Source of the DNA: Luteipulveratus mongoliensis
GTDB lineage: Bacteria > Actinomycetota > Actinomycetes > Actinomycetales > Dermatophilaceae
Length of the DNA stretch: 64,000 bases
Assembly (NCBI RefSeq): GCF_001190945.1
Contig: NZ_CP011112.1
Span: 2,480,001 to 2,544,000, forward strand
Reading direction: 5' to 3'
Under the pieces are notes generated by a model. That model was not told the DNA's origin and did no database searches. It worked only from the letters and a program-made list of their open reading frames with translations. How positions within the stretch are numbered: position 1 is the first letter of the stretch; each line of letters begins with the position of its first letter. Position numbers and translations under genes: made by a program. This document shows positions 1-9,209 of this stretch, piece by piece.

Positions 1-128
1 CGCGCTCCCCACAGTCCGGGGTGGCCAGCCAGCCACCGCGGGAGGGACGGGTCAGGACGCCAGGCTTCACGACCACCACCGGTGGGCGTGGGAACAACTG
101 GAATCACAACGAAAGGCAGACCGCCACC

Positions 129-1103
129 ATGGCCGTCGTCACCATGCGCCAGCTCCTCGAGAGCGGCGTCCACTTCGGGCACCAGACCCGTCGCTGGAAC
201 CCCAAGATGAAGCGCTTCATCATGACCGAGCGCAACGGCATCTACATCATCGACCTCCAGCAGTCGTTGACCTACCTCGCCGACGCGTTCGAGTTCATCA
301 AGGAGACCGTTGCCCACGGCGGCACGATCCTCTTCGTCGGCACCAAGAAGCAGGCGCAGGAGTCGATCGCCGACCAGGCCATGCGCGTCGGCATGCCCTA
401 CGTCAACCACCGTTGGCTCGGTGGCATGCTCACCAACTTCAACACCGTCAGCAAGCGTCTCGCCCGGCTCAAGGAGCTCGAGGAGATCGACTACGACGAC
501 GTCGCCGGCTCGGGCCGCACCAAGAAGGAGCTCTTGGTGATGAAGCGCGAGAAGGACAAGCTCGAGCGCAGCCTCGGCGGTATCCGCGACATGGCCAAGG
601 TGCCCTCGGCGGTGTGGGTCGTCGACACCAAGAAGGAGCACCTCGCGGTCACTGAGGCGCGCAAGCTCAACATCCCGGTCATCGCGATCCTGGACACCAA
701 CTGCGACCCCGACGAGGTCGACTACAAGATCCCGGGCAACGACGACGCGATCCGCTCCGTCACGCTGCTGACCCGCGTGGTCGCCGACGCCGTGGCGGAG
801 GGCCTCATCGCCCGTTCGCAGGGCAAGTCCGGTGACGCGGCTGAGGGCGAGGCCACGGTCACCGAGCCGATGGCCGAGTGGGAGCGCGAGCTGCTCGCGT
901 CCGACGCTCCGGCCGCGGAGACCACTGAGGCTCCGGCCGAGGCTGCCGCGACCGAGGCTCCGGCCGAGGCTGCGGTCGAGACGCCGGCCGCTGAGGCGAC
1001 CGAGGCCCCGGCCACCGAGGCTGCGGCCACCGAGACCCCGGCCGCTGAGGCGACCGAGGCCCCGGCCGCTGAGGCGACCGAGGCTCCGGCCGAGCAGGCC
1101 TGA
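129..1103 (+). CDS. rpsB: 30S ribosomal protein S2
   Basis: Structural protein of the small ribosomal subunit. The N-terminal segment [17 protein letters not shown] and the stretch FVGTKKQAQ (about residues 69-77) are hallmark S2 sequence. The frame is open upstream to 21, but ATG 129 follows an AAAGG site at 112-116 and begins where actinobacterial S2 proteins begin. The protein is 324 aa against 241 in E. coli. The excess is a Glu/Ala/Pro/Thr tail from about residue 255, encoded by near-identical DNA repeats. The S2 core (about residues 1-230) looks complete. It is followed by tsf after 43 bases, the usual rpsB-tsf pair, presumably co-transcribed. The promoter is not identifiable in the 128 bases available upstream. 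Confidence 0.97.
   Translation: MAVVTMRQLLESGVHFGHQTRRWNPKMKRFIMTERNGIYIIDLQQSLTYLADAFEFIKETVAHGGTILFVGTKKQAQESIADQAMRVGMPYVNHRWLGGMLTNFNTVSKRLARLKELEEIDYDDVAGSGRTKKELLVMKREKDKLERSLGGIRDMAKVPSAVWVVDTKKEHLAVTEARKLNIPVIAILDTNCDPDEVDYKIPGNDDAIRSVTLLTRVVADAVAEGLIARSQGKSGDAAEGEATVTEPMAEWERELLASDAPAAETTEAPAEAAATEAPAEAAVETPAAEATEAPATEAAATETPAAEATEAPAAEATEAPAEQA
990..1091 (+). repeat. 24-bp repeats encoding the S2 acidic tail
   Basis: A 24-base unit starting GCTGAGGCGACCGAGG occurs at 990-1013, 1044-1067 and 1068-1091; the last copy differs by one base. A related 20-base unit is at 927-946 and 954-973. All lie in frame in rpsB and encode AEATEAPA-type repeats. Such arrays can change copy number by slippage. 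Confidence 0.85.
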
Positions 1104-1146
1104 CACCCCTATCTGCTGACTCTTCGAGAAGGAGAAACGCACACTC

Positions 1147-1974
1147 ATGGCGAACTACACCGCCGCTGACATCAAGACGCTGCGCGAGCAGACCGGTGCC
1201 GGCATGCTTGATGTCAAGAAGGCTCTCGACGAGGCTGACGGCGACCACGCCCAGGCCACCGAGATCCTGCGTGTCAAGGGTCTGAAGGGTGTCACCAAGC
1301 GCGAAGGTCGCTCGGCCTCCAACGGCCTCGTGGCCGCCAAGGTCGAGGGCAACGTCGGCACTCTGGTCGAGATCAACTGCGAGACCGACTTCGTGGCCAA
1401 GGGCGCGAAGTTCGTCGAGCTGGCCCAGCGCGTGCTGGACCAGGCTGTTGCCTCCAAGGCTGCCGACGCCGACGCGCTGCTGGACAGCGAGCTGGACGGC
1501 CAGTCGGTCCGAGAGGTGCTCGACGGCGCCAACGCGACCATCGGCGAGAAGATCGAGATCAAGCGGGTCGCGCGGCTCGAGGGCGACACGGTCGTGGCTT
1601 ACCTGCACAAGACCAGCCCCGACCTGCCTGCGCAGATCGGTGTCCTGGTCGCGACGACGGGCGGCGACGAGCAGGTTGCTCGCGACATCGCGATGCACGT
1701 GGCGGCCTTCAGCCCGACCGTGCTGAACCGCGACGAGATCGATGCCGAGACCGTCGAGAACGAGCGTCGGGTTGCCGAGGCCACGGCCAAGGAAGAGGGC
1801 AAGCCTGAGCAGGCGCTGCCCAAGATCATCGAGGGTCGGGTCAACGGCTACTTCAAGGACAACGTGCTGCTCGAGCAGCCGTTCGCCAAGGACAGCAAGA
1901 AGACCGTCGCCAAGGTGGCCGAGGAAGCGGGCGCGACCGTGACCGGCTTCGCTCGGTTCAAGGTCGGGGTCTGA
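1147..1974 (+). CDS. tsf: Elongation factor Ts
   Basis: Guanine nucleotide exchange factor that recycles EF-Tu from the GDP to the GTP form in the cytoplasm. The N-terminal UBA-like domain reads TAADIKTLREQTGAGMLDVKKAL (key parts: LREQTGAGMLD, residues about 10-20), followed by the EF-Ts signature region CETDFVAK near residues 78-85. Its 275 aa are close to the usual 270-285. ATG 1147 has an AAGGAG site at 1129-1134. It is the second gene after rpsB and is closed by a long hairpin at 1993-2032. Nothing in it is unusual. Confidence 0.97.
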   Translation: MANYTAADIKTLREQTGAGMLDVKKALDEADGDHAQATEILRVKGLKGVTKREGRSASNGLVAAKVEGNVGTLVEINCETDFVAKGAKFVELAQRVLDQAVASKAADADALLDSELDGQSVREVLDGANATIGEKIEIKRVARLEGDTVVAYLHKTSPDLPAQIGVLVATTGGDEQVARDIAMHVAAFSPTVLNRDEIDAETVENERRVAEATAKEEGKPEQALPKIIEGRVNGYFKDNVLLEQPFAKDSKKTVAKVAEEAGATVTGFARFKVGV

Positions 1975-1992
1975 CCTCACTCACGCACCACA

Positions 1993-2032
1993 CACGTACG
2001 CCGGTCGCCCACTCGGGCGGCCGGCGTACGTG
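1993..2032. terminator. Hairpin between tsf and the convergent esterase
   Basis: A 12-bp perfect arm CACGTACGCCGG (1993-2004) pairs with CCGGCGTACGTG (2021-2032), and an inner CGCCC/GGGCG stem closes an ACTC loop. There is no T tract, as is common for GC-rich actinobacterial terminators. It sits between convergent stops, so it can serve both strands. Confidence 0.8.
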
Positions 2033-2045
2033 CGTCTGCGGGGGC

Positions 2046-3086
2046 TTAGGAGATGTCGGCCATGATCTTGCCGATGTCCTTGGCGAGCGCCATGTTCCAG
2101 CAGCCCTGGTTGTGGCCGCCGTCGCAGGTGTAGCCGCCGTAGGACACGTTGTGCCCGTACATCTCCCAGTAGTGGGGGATACCAAGCGCCGTCAGCCGGC
2201 CCGCCAGGGTGTTGGTGGCGTTACCTGCGCCGCGCTCGATGACGGCGCTGACCGGGTCGGTTGTGCCGAGGCCGTCGCCGGCGTACAGCGAGATGCCGAC
2301 GCCGCGGAGCTGGTCGGCGTGCCGCACGGGGTTCTCGCTCTTCCAGACGGTGTCGAACGGCCAGATCGGGTTGCCGAACGCGCCGAGCGCGGGGAGACCC
2401 TCTTGGACGAGGCTGCCGGTCACGGCCGTACGGATGGCCTGGTCCTCCAGGTCGACTCCGCCGGAGTAGCTCGAGACGTGGTTGAACAGGTTGGGGTGCT
2501 TGAACGCGTAGTGCAGCGCTCCGTAGCCGCCCATCGACAGGCCGGCGATGGCCCGGTGCGCCTTGTCCGGCTTGGTCCGGAAGTTCTCGTCGATCCAGGG
2601 GATCAGGTCGTCGACGTGGTACTTCTCCCAGTTCTGGGCGCCGGCTGACTGGTCGACCCAGTTGGTGAACCAGCCGGCCTTGCCGCCCTCGATGCTGACC
2701 AGGATGACGCCCTTGCCGGCGGCGATCTTCTCGGCGTCGCCGGGTGCGCCGGTCCACTGCTGCTCGGTGCCGCCGTGGCCGTGCAGCAGGTAGAGGGTCG
2801 GGTAGGTCTTGCTCGAGGTGAGGTAGTCCTCGGGCAGGGTGACGCGCACCGCGAGCTGGCCGAGGAACGTCACCCTCCCGTCGGCGTTCGGGTCGGTCAT
2901 GGTGATCTCGTACGTCCGGCTCAGGCCGAGCTTCTCCGGCCCGAAGACCTCGCCGACGGTGATGTTGTGCCCGTTCTTCAGCGGCGGCAAGTCAGCAGCA
3001 CGGGCGGGAGCCGAGCCGATCGCGATGAGGGCGACGGCTCCGGCAGCCACGAGAGCGGTACGACGAGGCGTACGACGGTCTGTCAT
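2046..3086 (-). CDS. Secreted alpha/beta-hydrolase esterase (esterase D / antigen 85-like)
   Basis: Predicted exported serine esterase of the alpha/beta-hydrolase fold, 346 aa. Residues 1-30 form a signal peptide (RRTPRRT, a hydrophobic core, then cleavage near ARA-AD). LYLLHGHGG gives the oxyanion region, GLSMGGYGAL carries the nucleophile serine, and YAGDG and GGHNQGCW supply the likely Asp and His of the triad. The family includes carbohydrate esterases and the mycolyltransferases of mycolate-bearing actinobacteria. Nothing here indicates mycolates, so an acyl or carbohydrate esterase role is more likely. It faces tsf and has its own upstream region with palindromes at 3169-3213. The substrate is unknown. 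Confidence 0.85.
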   Translation of the reverse strand: MTDRRTPRRTALVAAGAVALIAIGSAPARAADLPPLKNGHNITVGEVFGPEKLGLSRTYEITMTDPNADGRVTFLGQLAVRVTLPEDYLTSSKTYPTLYLLHGHGGTEQQWTGAPGDAEKIAAGKGVILVSIEGGKAGWFTNWVDQSAGAQNWEKYHVDDLIPWIDENFRTKPDKAHRAIAGLSMGGYGALHYAFKHPNLFNHVSSYSGGVDLEDQAIRTAVTGSLVQEGLPALGAFGNPIWPFDTVWKSENPVRHADQLRGVGISLYAGDGLGTTDPVSAVIERGAGNATNTLAGRLTALGIPHYWEMYGHNVSYGGYTCDGGHNQGCWNMALAKDIGKIMADIS

Positions 3087-3168
3087 TTCGGGTCCACCTT
3101 CGGTCCAGGGAATCGGTGCTGTACCCAGCAGATCCCACGGCTAGGCCCGTGTCACCACTGCGCGCGTA

Positions 3169-3213
3169 AATGTTTATCCAATATTGGCGAGTGCCGTAAA
3201 CATTGTTCGAACA
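3169..3213. promoter_or_regulatory. AT-rich palindrome cluster upstream of the esterase
   Basis: Three symmetric elements lie in 45 bases: AATGTTTA (3169-3176) mirrored by TAAACATT (3197-3204), the perfect palindrome CCAATATTGG (3178-3187) nested inside, and the perfect palindrome TGTTCGAACA (3204-3213). The block is strikingly AT-rich for this DNA and lies 83 bases before the esterase start. It probably contains the promoter and one or more operator sites. The regulator is unknown. Confidence 0.55.
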
Positions 3214-3230
3214 TCTGGAGACTGAGGCGC

Positions 3231-4505
3231 TCATTCGTCGCCGGCCAGCGCCTCAGCCTGGTGCCGGTGTCCGAGTAGTTCATAGCCGACGACGCTGACC
3301 AGCGGCGCGGCCATCAGCACCAGCAGGCACACGCTCATCGAGACATCGCGCGCGGCGAGCCAGATCGCGAGTGCGATCACCACGGCGGTCCCGACGAGCA
3401 GGACGAGATGCAGCGGGTCGGAGCGGCGTACGAGATAGGTGTAGAGCGCGTAGACCAGCAGCACGAACACGGCAACCGGGACGGCAACCGCCACGACGGC
3501 GCCGAGGGAACCGATATGGACGAAGCCCGCCTCGGGCGCACCGTGCTCGTGCTCGACGACGTACGCCGCCACGTGCAGTCCGGCACCCACGGCGGCGATC
3601 GCGGCGAACAGCGGCATGTGGCCATAGCCCCAGATGAAGGATCGCTCACGGTGCCTGTGCAGCACCGTCCCGGACGGCATGACGAAGTACACCCACCACA
3701 TACCGAAGGTCAGCCCGATACCGGCTGCGGCGACGTAGACCGCACCGGAGTCCCAGCCGCCGGCCGAGGTCGCGCCGACCGATGCGACGGTCCCGATGAC
3801 GCCCTCGCCGAGCGTGATGATGGCCAGCAGGCCGTAGCGCTCGGCGATGTGGTGGGCGTGCCACGGTGTGCCGCCCATACGCGTCTCTGCGATCGCGGGG
3901 CCAGCCAGCTCGACGAGGATGAGAGGCGCCGCCACGAGGAAGAACACGCCCGTCGGGAGGTCCGCCACAGCGGTGTAGATCCAGCCGACCTGGGCGATGA
4001 CGAGGGTGGCCGCATAGGTCAGGCATGCGCGCATGTCCCCTGGGCACTGTCGCGCGGCCCGGAGCCACTGCGCCAGCATGGCCACCCGCATCACGACGTA
4101 GCCGAGCACCATGACCGAGTTGTCGAGGTGGTCGCCGTGCTCCAGAGACGCGAACATCCGCGGCAGGCCGAGCGTGAGGATCACCACACCGACCATCTGC
4201 ACCATCGTGGTGACGCGGTAGATCCAGTCGTCGGTGTCGTACGCCGAGGCGAACCACGAGAAGTTGATCCACGCCCAGATGACGCCGAACATCGCGAAGC
4301 CGAACCCGACGAGACCCACCGAGAGGTGATCGGCCGCGATGGCGTGGGCCATCTCCTCGCCGGCCTTACCGAACGCGACCACGAAGGTGAGGTCGAAGAG
4401 CAGCTCCAGCGGGGTCGAGGCCCGACCTTCTTCGTGCGGGTCCCGGCCACGCATGGGAGAGAGGCGGTGCGCGAGGGACGTGGGCATGGCTGGTTCGGCG
4501 GACAT
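3231..4505 (-). CDS. ltrA: Low temperature requirement protein A (LtrA) family membrane protein
   Basis: Polytopic inner-membrane protein of the LtrA family, whose biochemical role is not established; the name comes from a Listeria cold-growth phenotype. The diagnostic N-terminal motif TPLELLFDLTFVVAF is present, and hydrophobic segments recur through to the C-terminus, enough for at least eight helices. The frame stays open past 4800, but that part is antisense to pyrH and has no LtrA character. ATG 4505 follows a GAAGGG-type site and gives 424 aa, a normal family length. It is divergent from pyrH, and its stop lies 145 bases from the esterase start, so co-transcription is doubtful. Confidence 0.85.
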   Translation of the reverse strand: MSAEPAMPTSLAHRLSPMRGRDPHEEGRASTPLELLFDLTFVVAFGKAGEEMAHAIAADHLSVGLVGFGFAMFGVIWAWINFSWFASAYDTDDWIYRVTTMVQMVGVVILTLGLPRMFASLEHGDHLDNSVMVLGYVVMRVAMLAQWLRAARQCPGDMRACLTYAATLVIAQVGWIYTAVADLPTGVFFLVAAPLILVELAGPAIAETRMGGTPWHAHHIAERYGLLAIITLGEGVIGTVASVGATSAGGWDSGAVYVAAAGIGLTFGMWWVYFVMPSGTVLHRHRERSFIWGYGHMPLFAAIAAVGAGLHVAAYVVEHEHGAPEAGFVHIGSLGAVVAVAVPVAVFVLLVYALYTYLVRRSDPLHLVLLVGTAVVIALAIWLAARDVSMSVCLLVLMAAPLVSVVGYELLGHRHQAEALAGDE

Positions 4506-4632
4506 CGGCCACCCTTCGTGAAGTGATGCGGGTCGGCACCATGATGGGCCCCGGGGCGCGGTGGGTGGACGAACCACCGCCGTAGGTATGGAAGACTGCG
4601 TCGATCCCTGCACACGCACCGCTGGAGGCGAC

Positions 4633-5361
4633 GTGACCCTTGAGACCGACCGTACGTACACGAGGGTCTTGCTCAAGCTCTCTGGGGAAGTCTTCGGCGG
4701 CGGGCAGGTCGGCGTCGACCCGGATGTCGTCAAGAGCATCGCGCAGCAGATTGCGGCCGCGGCACGCTCAGGCGTACAGATCGCCGTCGTGATCGGCGGT
4801 GGCAACTTCTTCCGCGGCGCCGAGCTGCAGACCAAGGGCATGGACCGGGTCCGGGCGGACTACATGGGCATGCTCGGCATCGTCATGAACTGCCTGGCGC
4901 TGCAGGACTTCCTCGAGAAGGAAGACATCGACACCCGCGTGCAGACCGCCATCACGATGGGCCAGGTCGCCGAGCCCTACATCCCGCGTCGGGCCATCCG
5001 ACACATGGAGAAGGGCCGGGTCGTGATCTTCGGCGCCGGCATGGGCATGCCGTTCTTCTCGACCGACACCGTCGCCGTGCAGCGCGCGCTGGAGAGCCGG
5101 TGCGAGATCGTGCTCGTGGGCAAGAGCGGTGTGGACGGGGTTTACACCGCCGACCCCAAGAAGGACCCCAACGCCACCCTGATCGAAGAGCTGACCTACC
5201 AGGAAGCCGTCGAGAAGGACTTGCGGGTGATGGACCAGACCGCGTTCGCGCTCTGCGCCGAGAACAAGCTGCCGATGGTCGTCTTCGGAATGGAGGGCGA
5301 GGGCAACATCACCCGTGCCCTGCAAGGTGAGAGGATCGGCACACTGGTGGCGCCGGCCTGA
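4633..5361 (+). CDS. pyrH: UMP kinase
   Basis: Phosphorylates UMP to UDP with ATP in pyrimidine nucleotide synthesis; the bacterial enzyme is a hexamer of the amino acid kinase fold. [24 protein letters not shown] and the [14 protein letters not shown] segment are family hallmarks. GTG 4633 with GGAGG at 4624-4628 gives 242 aa, matching the family; the frame is open upstream to 4561 but lacks family sequence there. A small GCGGTGG/CCACCGC hairpin at 4558-4580 lies in the leader. frr follows after 47 bases, the usual order. Confidence 0.96.
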   Translation: MTLETDRTYTRVLLKLSGEVFGGGQVGVDPDVVKSIAQQIAAAARSGVQIAVVIGGGNFFRGAELQTKGMDRVRADYMGMLGIVMNCLALQDFLEKEDIDTRVQTAITMGQVAEPYIPRRAIRHMEKGRVVIFGAGMGMPFFSTDTVAVQRALESRCEIVLVGKSGVDGVYTADPKKDPNATLIEELTYQEAVEKDLRVMDQTAFALCAENKLPMVVFGMEGEGNITRALQGERIGTLVAPA

Positions 5362-5408
5362 TCCGTCGTACACACCTCGCTCAACCGAATCAAGGGAGTC
5401 GCACGACC

Positions 5409-5975
5409 ATGGACGGCAGCATCGACGACAGCCTCTTCGCGGCCGAAGAGAAGATGGAAAAGGCCGTCGAGGTCGCCAAGGAAGACTTCGCGAGCATTCG
5501 TACCGGTCGAGCCAACGCGGCCATGTTCAACAAGCTCACGGTCAACTACTACGGCGCCCCGACCCCGCTGCAGCAGCTGGCGTCCTTCCAGACGCCGGAA
5601 GCCCGCACGATTCTGGTCCAGCCGTTCGACAAGGGCGCGATGACTGAGATCGAGAAGACGCTGCGTGAGTCCGACCTCGGCGTCAACCCGAGCAATGACG
5701 GCAACGTCATCCGCATCATCCTTCCCCAGCTCACCGAGGACCGCCGCCGGGACTACATCAAGCTGGCCCGGTCCAAGGGCGAGGACGCCAAGGTGTCCAT
5801 CCGCAGCATCCGGCGCAAGGCCAAGGAAGAGATCGACCGTTTCGTGAAGGACGGCGATGTCGGCGAGGACGACGGTGCGCGTGGTGAGAAGGAGCTCGAG
5901 GCGACCACCCGGAAGTACGTCGAGCAGATCGATGACCTCCTCAAGGGCAAGGAAGCCGACCTGCTCGAGGTCTGA
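5409..5975 (+). CDS. frr: Ribosome recycling factor
   Basis: Acts with EF-G to split post-termination ribosomes. The 188-aa protein shows the long three-helix-bundle pattern with [14 protein letters not shown] near the N-terminus and [14 protein letters not shown] in the second half, both typical. ATG 5409 follows AGGGAG at 5393-5398. It lies between pyrH and cdsA, the conserved bacterial order, and is probably in one transcript with them. Confidence 0.97.
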   Translation: MDGSIDDSLFAAEEKMEKAVEVAKEDFASIRTGRANAAMFNKLTVNYYGAPTPLQQLASFQTPEARTILVQPFDKGAMTEIEKTLRESDLGVNPSNDGNVIRIILPQLTEDRRRDYIKLARSKGEDAKVSIRSIRRKAKEEIDRFVKDGDVGEDDGARGEKELEATTRKYVEQIDDLLKGKEADLLEV

Positions 5976-5996
5976 GGACCCGCAGCAGGTTCGTTC

Positions 5997-6893
5997 ATGT
6001 CCGCCGCGACTCCCGGCCCGGCATCCCGTCGCGAAGCGCGCGGCGGGGTGACTGGTTCCACTCCCGGCACCACGTCCAACCCGACGCCCAAGGCAGGCCG
6101 CGACCTGCCGATGGCCATCGGTGTCGGCCTCTTTCTCGGTGCTCTCGTCCTGGCTTCCCTGCTCGTGCGCAAGGAGCTGTTCGTCGTGCTCGCGACGGCG
6201 GCCTCCATGGTTGCGGTGTTCGAGCTGCTGAACGCGCTGTCGAAGGCCAAGGTCCACCCGCCGACGATCCCGACGCTGGCCGCGTCGGTCGCGATCCCGG
6301 TCGTCGCGTACGTCTGGGGCCCCCGAGTCCTCGCCCCGGCCATCGTGGTCGGAGTGCTGGCCATCCTCGCGTGGGGCGCCGCAGAGGCCAATAGTCCCGA
6401 TGCCGTCAAGGACGTGGCCGGCGGTGTGCTGATCACGCTCTACGTCCCGTCGTTGGTCGCGTTCGCGATGATGCTGCTGGAGCCCGACGACGGCGTCGCG
6501 CGGATCGTCACCTTCGTCATCGTGACCATCTCCAGCGACATCGGCGGCTACGCGGTGGGTGTGATCGCGGGCAAGCACCCGATGGCGCCCACGGTGAGTC
6601 CCAAGAAGTCCTGGGAGGGCTTCGCCGGCTCCGCGGTCTCGTGCATCGTCGCCGGTGCCGTCTGCGTCATGTTTGCGCTCGACGGCGACTGGTGGGCCGG
6701 TGCACTGCTCGGTGCGCTCGTCGTGGTCGCGGCCACGGTCGGCGACCTGTGCGAGTCGATGATCAAGCGCGACCTCGGCATCAAGGACATGAGCAATCTC
6801 ATTCCCGGTCACGGCGGCCTGATGGACCGACTCGACTCCCTCCTGCTCGCCGCTCCGGTGACGTGGGCCGTCCTGACCCAGTTCGTGAGCTGA
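5997..6893 (+). CDS. cdsA: Phosphatidate cytidylyltransferase
   Basis: Integral membrane enzyme that makes CDP-diacylglycerol from CTP and phosphatidate, the branch point of phospholipid synthesis. It has a polar N-terminal region of about 38 residues, then multiple hydrophobic helices. The C-terminal signature is visible as [17 protein letters not shown] followed by [14 protein letters not shown], and [12 protein letters not shown] lies upstream of it. The length of 298 aa is normal for actinobacteria. It starts 21 bases after frr and stops one base before the rlmN start, so translation is likely coupled to rlmN. Confidence 0.95.
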   Translation: MSAATPGPASRREARGGVTGSTPGTTSNPTPKAGRDLPMAIGVGLFLGALVLASLLVRKELFVVLATAASMVAVFELLNALSKAKVHPPTIPTLAASVAIPVVAYVWGPRVLAPAIVVGVLAILAWGAAEANSPDAVKDVAGGVLITLYVPSLVAFAMMLLEPDDGVARIVTFVIVTISSDIGGYAVGVIAGKHPMAPTVSPKKSWEGFAGSAVSCIVAGAVCVMFALDGDWWAGALLGALVVVAATVGDLCESMIKRDLGIKDMSNLIPGHGGLMDRLDSLLLAAPVTWAVLTQFVS

Positions 6894-6894
6894 C

Positions 6895-8061
6895 ATGACC
6901 ACTGACTTGCCCGATCCGAGCCGGCGTCCGACGCCCGGCCAGCTGACGTTCTCCGCTCCGCGGCGCGGCAAGCCGCCGAAGCACCTCGCGGACCTCGATC
7001 CCGGCGAGCGCAAGGCGGCCGTGGAAGCCTTGGGGCACAAGGGTTTTCGAGCCAAGCAGCTGTCCACGCACTACTTCGAGCGGCTGGTCGCCGACCCGGA
7101 GGAGATGACCGATCTCCCAAAGGCCGCCCGCGAGGAGCTGGTCTCCGGGCTGCTGCCACAGCTGCTGACTCCCGTGCGTGAGCTGCGCGCCGACAAGGGC
7201 GCGACCATCAAGCAGGTCTGGCGGCTGTTCGACGGTGCGCTGGTCGAGTCGGTGCTGATGCGCTACCCGGGTCGGGTCACGATGTGCATCTCCAGTCAGG
7301 CCGGCTGCGGCATGAACTGTCCGTTCTGCGCGACGGGCCAGGAGGGCCTGACGCGCAACCTGTCCACGGCCGAGATCGTGGAGCAGGTCGTGGCCGGAGC
7401 GCGTGCACTGCGCCACGGTGACCTGGCCGGCGATGCCGGGGACGACGAGGTCGACTCGCCGCTGCGGGTCTCCAACGTGGTGTTCATGGGCATGGGGGAG
7501 GCGTTGGCCAACTATCGCCAGGCGATCAACGCCATCCGCAGGCTGACCGATCCCGCACCCGACGGCCTGGGCATGTCGGCTCGCGGCATCACCATGTCGA
7601 CGGTCGGGCTCGTGCCGGCCATGGACAAGCTGACCGCCGAAGGCATCCCGGTGACGCTCGCGCTGTCGCTGCACGCACCGGACGACGAGCTGCGCAACGA
7701 GCTCGTCCCGATCAACACCCGCTGGACGGTCGATGAGGCCCTGGACGCGGCGTACCGCTACTACAAGGCGACCGGCCGTCGGGTCTCCATCGAGTACGCC
7801 CTCATCAAGGACATCAACGACCACGGCTGGCGGGCCGACCTGCTGGGCCAAAAGCTCAACCAGCGCGGCAAGGGATGGGTGCACGTCAACCCGATCCCGC
7901 TCAACCCGACACCCGGGTCGAAGTGGACGGCCTCGCGACGCGGCGTCGAGCAGAACTTCGTCGAGCGGCTGCGCTCACACGGCGTCCCGACGACCGTGCG
8001 CGACACCCGCGGCTCGGAGATCGACGGCGCCTGCGGGCAGCTCGCGGCGTCCACCGCCTGA
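6895..8061 (+). CDS. rlmN: 23S rRNA (adenine-2503-C2)-methyltransferase
   Basis: Radical SAM enzyme that methylates C2 of A2503 in 23S rRNA and of A37 in some tRNAs. The iron-sulfur ligands form C138-x3-C142-x2-C145 (CGMNCPFC). The C-terminal [14 protein letters not shown] holds the second-shell catalytic cysteine at C380. The SAM-binding stretch [10 protein letters not shown] is also present. The 388 aa are normal. ATG 6895 begins one base after the cdsA stop. This is the last core gene before the accessory block; dxr, often close by, is 34.7 kb downstream. Confidence 0.95.
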   Translation: MTTDLPDPSRRPTPGQLTFSAPRRGKPPKHLADLDPGERKAAVEALGHKGFRAKQLSTHYFERLVADPEEMTDLPKAAREELVSGLLPQLLTPVRELRADKGATIKQVWRLFDGALVESVLMRYPGRVTMCISSQAGCGMNCPFCATGQEGLTRNLSTAEIVEQVVAGARALRHGDLAGDAGDDEVDSPLRVSNVVFMGMGEALANYRQAINAIRRLTDPAPDGLGMSARGITMSTVGLVPAMDKLTAEGIPVTLALSLHAPDDELRNELVPINTRWTVDEALDAAYRYYKATGRRVSIEYALIKDINDHGWRADLLGQKLNQRGKGWVHVNPIPLNPTPGSKWTASRRGVEQNFVERLRSHGVPTTVRDTRGSEIDGACGQLAASTA

Positions 8062-8103
8062 ATACTCCTCGCGCCGCTCCGGCCGCCGAGCGACACTGCT
8101 TCC

Positions 8104-8751
8104 ATGCCCAGCTCCAGCCAGTGGCTCGCCTTCGTCGTGGCCACGATCCTGTTCATCCAGGTCCCGGGACCGAGCCTGCTCTTCACGATCGGTCGCGCCC
8201 TCACCGTCGGTCGGCGTGACGCGCTGCTGTCCGTGCTCGGCAACGCGCTCGGCCTCCAGGTCCAGATCATCGCGGTGGCGGTCGGCCTCGGCGCGGTGGT
8301 CGCGGCGAGCGCCACGGTCTACTCCGTCCTCAAGCTCGCGGGCGCGGCGTACGTCGTGTGGCTGGGCATCCAGGCCATCCGGCACCGCAGTGACGCACGG
8401 GCGGCGATGGAGCAGCAGGACGATGGGGCCGCCACGCACCGATCGGGGTCGCGGTCGGTCTGGACGGGTGTCGTCGTGGGCGCGACCAACCCCAAGACCG
8501 TCGTCTTCTTCGTCGCCTTCCTGCCGCAGTTCATCAACTCCTCCGCGGGTCACAGCGGTCTGCAGATCATGCTCATGGGCCTGGTGTTCTGTGGGGTCGC
8601 GATCATGTCCGACACCATCTGGGCGCTGGGTGCGAGCAAGGCTCGGGACTGGTTCGCGCGCAAGCCGAAGCGGCTGGACACGCTCGGTGCGACCGGCGGC
8701 CTCATGATGATCGGCCTCGGTACGACGATGGCGGCTGCCGAGCGCAGCTAG
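8104..8751 (+). CDS. LysE/RhtB-family amino acid exporter
   Basis: Predicted inner-membrane exporter of amino acids or related compounds, 215 aa, with about six hydrophobic helices. The N-terminal QVPGPSLLFTIGRALTVGRR matches the PGP motif and following basic loop of the LysE/RhtB family. GATNPKTVVFFVAFLPQF in the middle is the second conserved block. A polar insert (about residues 96-115) separates the halves. It starts 42 bases after rlmN on the same strand and may be read through from it. The substrate cannot be assigned. Confidence 0.88.
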   Translation: MPSSSQWLAFVVATILFIQVPGPSLLFTIGRALTVGRRDALLSVLGNALGLQVQIIAVAVGLGAVVAASATVYSVLKLAGAAYVVWLGIQAIRHRSDARAAMEQQDDGAATHRSGSRSVWTGVVVGATNPKTVVFFVAFLPQFINSSAGHSGLQIMLMGLVFCGVAIMSDTIWALGASKARDWFARKPKRLDTLGATGGLMMIGLGTTMAAAERS

Positions 8752-8867
8752 CGGAGGCGTATCGAGACCAAGGGCCGGCAGGAAATGTAGCGAGTGTGTA
8801 GGGATCTCGTAGAGGCCCTCTGGATGGTTGTCCTCATCCCAAGCCCCTCCGTTTTAAGGACATCGAC

Positions 8868-9191
8868 ATGAAGCGCACTATCGCTGCGGCTTGCGTGCTC
8901 GGCGCCGGCCTCACGTTTGCGGCCACGAGTACCGCGTCGGCCGCACCATCGAGCGCGACCCTGGCCTCGTGCACGATCAACTCCACCAGCACCGTGACGG
9001 CGTCCGCGTTGCGCGTCCGCAACGCTCCCAACGGATCCACCGTCGTTGGTCTGCTCTACCGCGGCACCACGGTGCACATCTGCTCGTCGGGCAAGAGCGC
9101 GGGCGGCCACTACTGGATGTACGGCTACGGCAACAACGGCGGCACCAGGGTCACCGGTTGGATGGCGGCGGACTACCTCGCCCTTCCCTGA
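8868..9191 (+). CDS. Small secreted SH3-like protein
   Basis: A 107-aa exported protein. Residues 1-26 are a signal peptide (KRTIAAACVLGAGLTFAA, cleavage near ASA-AP). The mature part resembles a bacterial SH3 domain: ALRVRNAPNGSTVVGLLYRGT, two cysteines that could form a disulfide, and a terminal GWMAADYLALP strand. Such domains usually bind cell-wall peptides or glycans. It carries no catalytic domain. AAGGAC lies before ATG 8868, and the 116 bases upstream suggest an independent transcript. The function is unknown beyond probable wall association. Confidence 0.75.
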   Translation: MKRTIAAACVLGAGLTFAATSTASAAPSSATLASCTINSTSTVTASALRVRNAPNGSTVVGLLYRGTTVHICSSGKSAGGHYWMYGYGNNGGTRVTGWMAADYLALP

Positions 9192-9209
9192 TCGATCGCG
9201 CCCGTCTGC

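Noticed and set aside
927-1091. CRISPR-like array
   Set aside because: The repeats are in frame in rpsB, adjacent without unique spacers, and encode an acidic tail.
859-1980. Long minus-strand open frame antisense to rpsB/tsf
   Set aside because: It is a low-complexity shadow produced by GC-rich third positions; rpsB and tsf are certain on the other strand.
3204-3213. SOS box at TGTTCGAACA before the esterase
   Set aside because: The half-sites are fused without the four-base spacer of the LexA consensus, so it is listed only as a palindrome.
4506-4841. N-terminal extension of the LtrA protein
   Set aside because: The extra 112 residues are antisense to pyrH and lack membrane or family character; ATG 4505 has a better ribosome-binding site.
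5196-7067. 623-codon minus-strand open frame over frr, cdsA and the start of rlmN
   Set aside because: Composition is His/Arg/Asp-rich with no domain, and it is antisense to three certain core genes.
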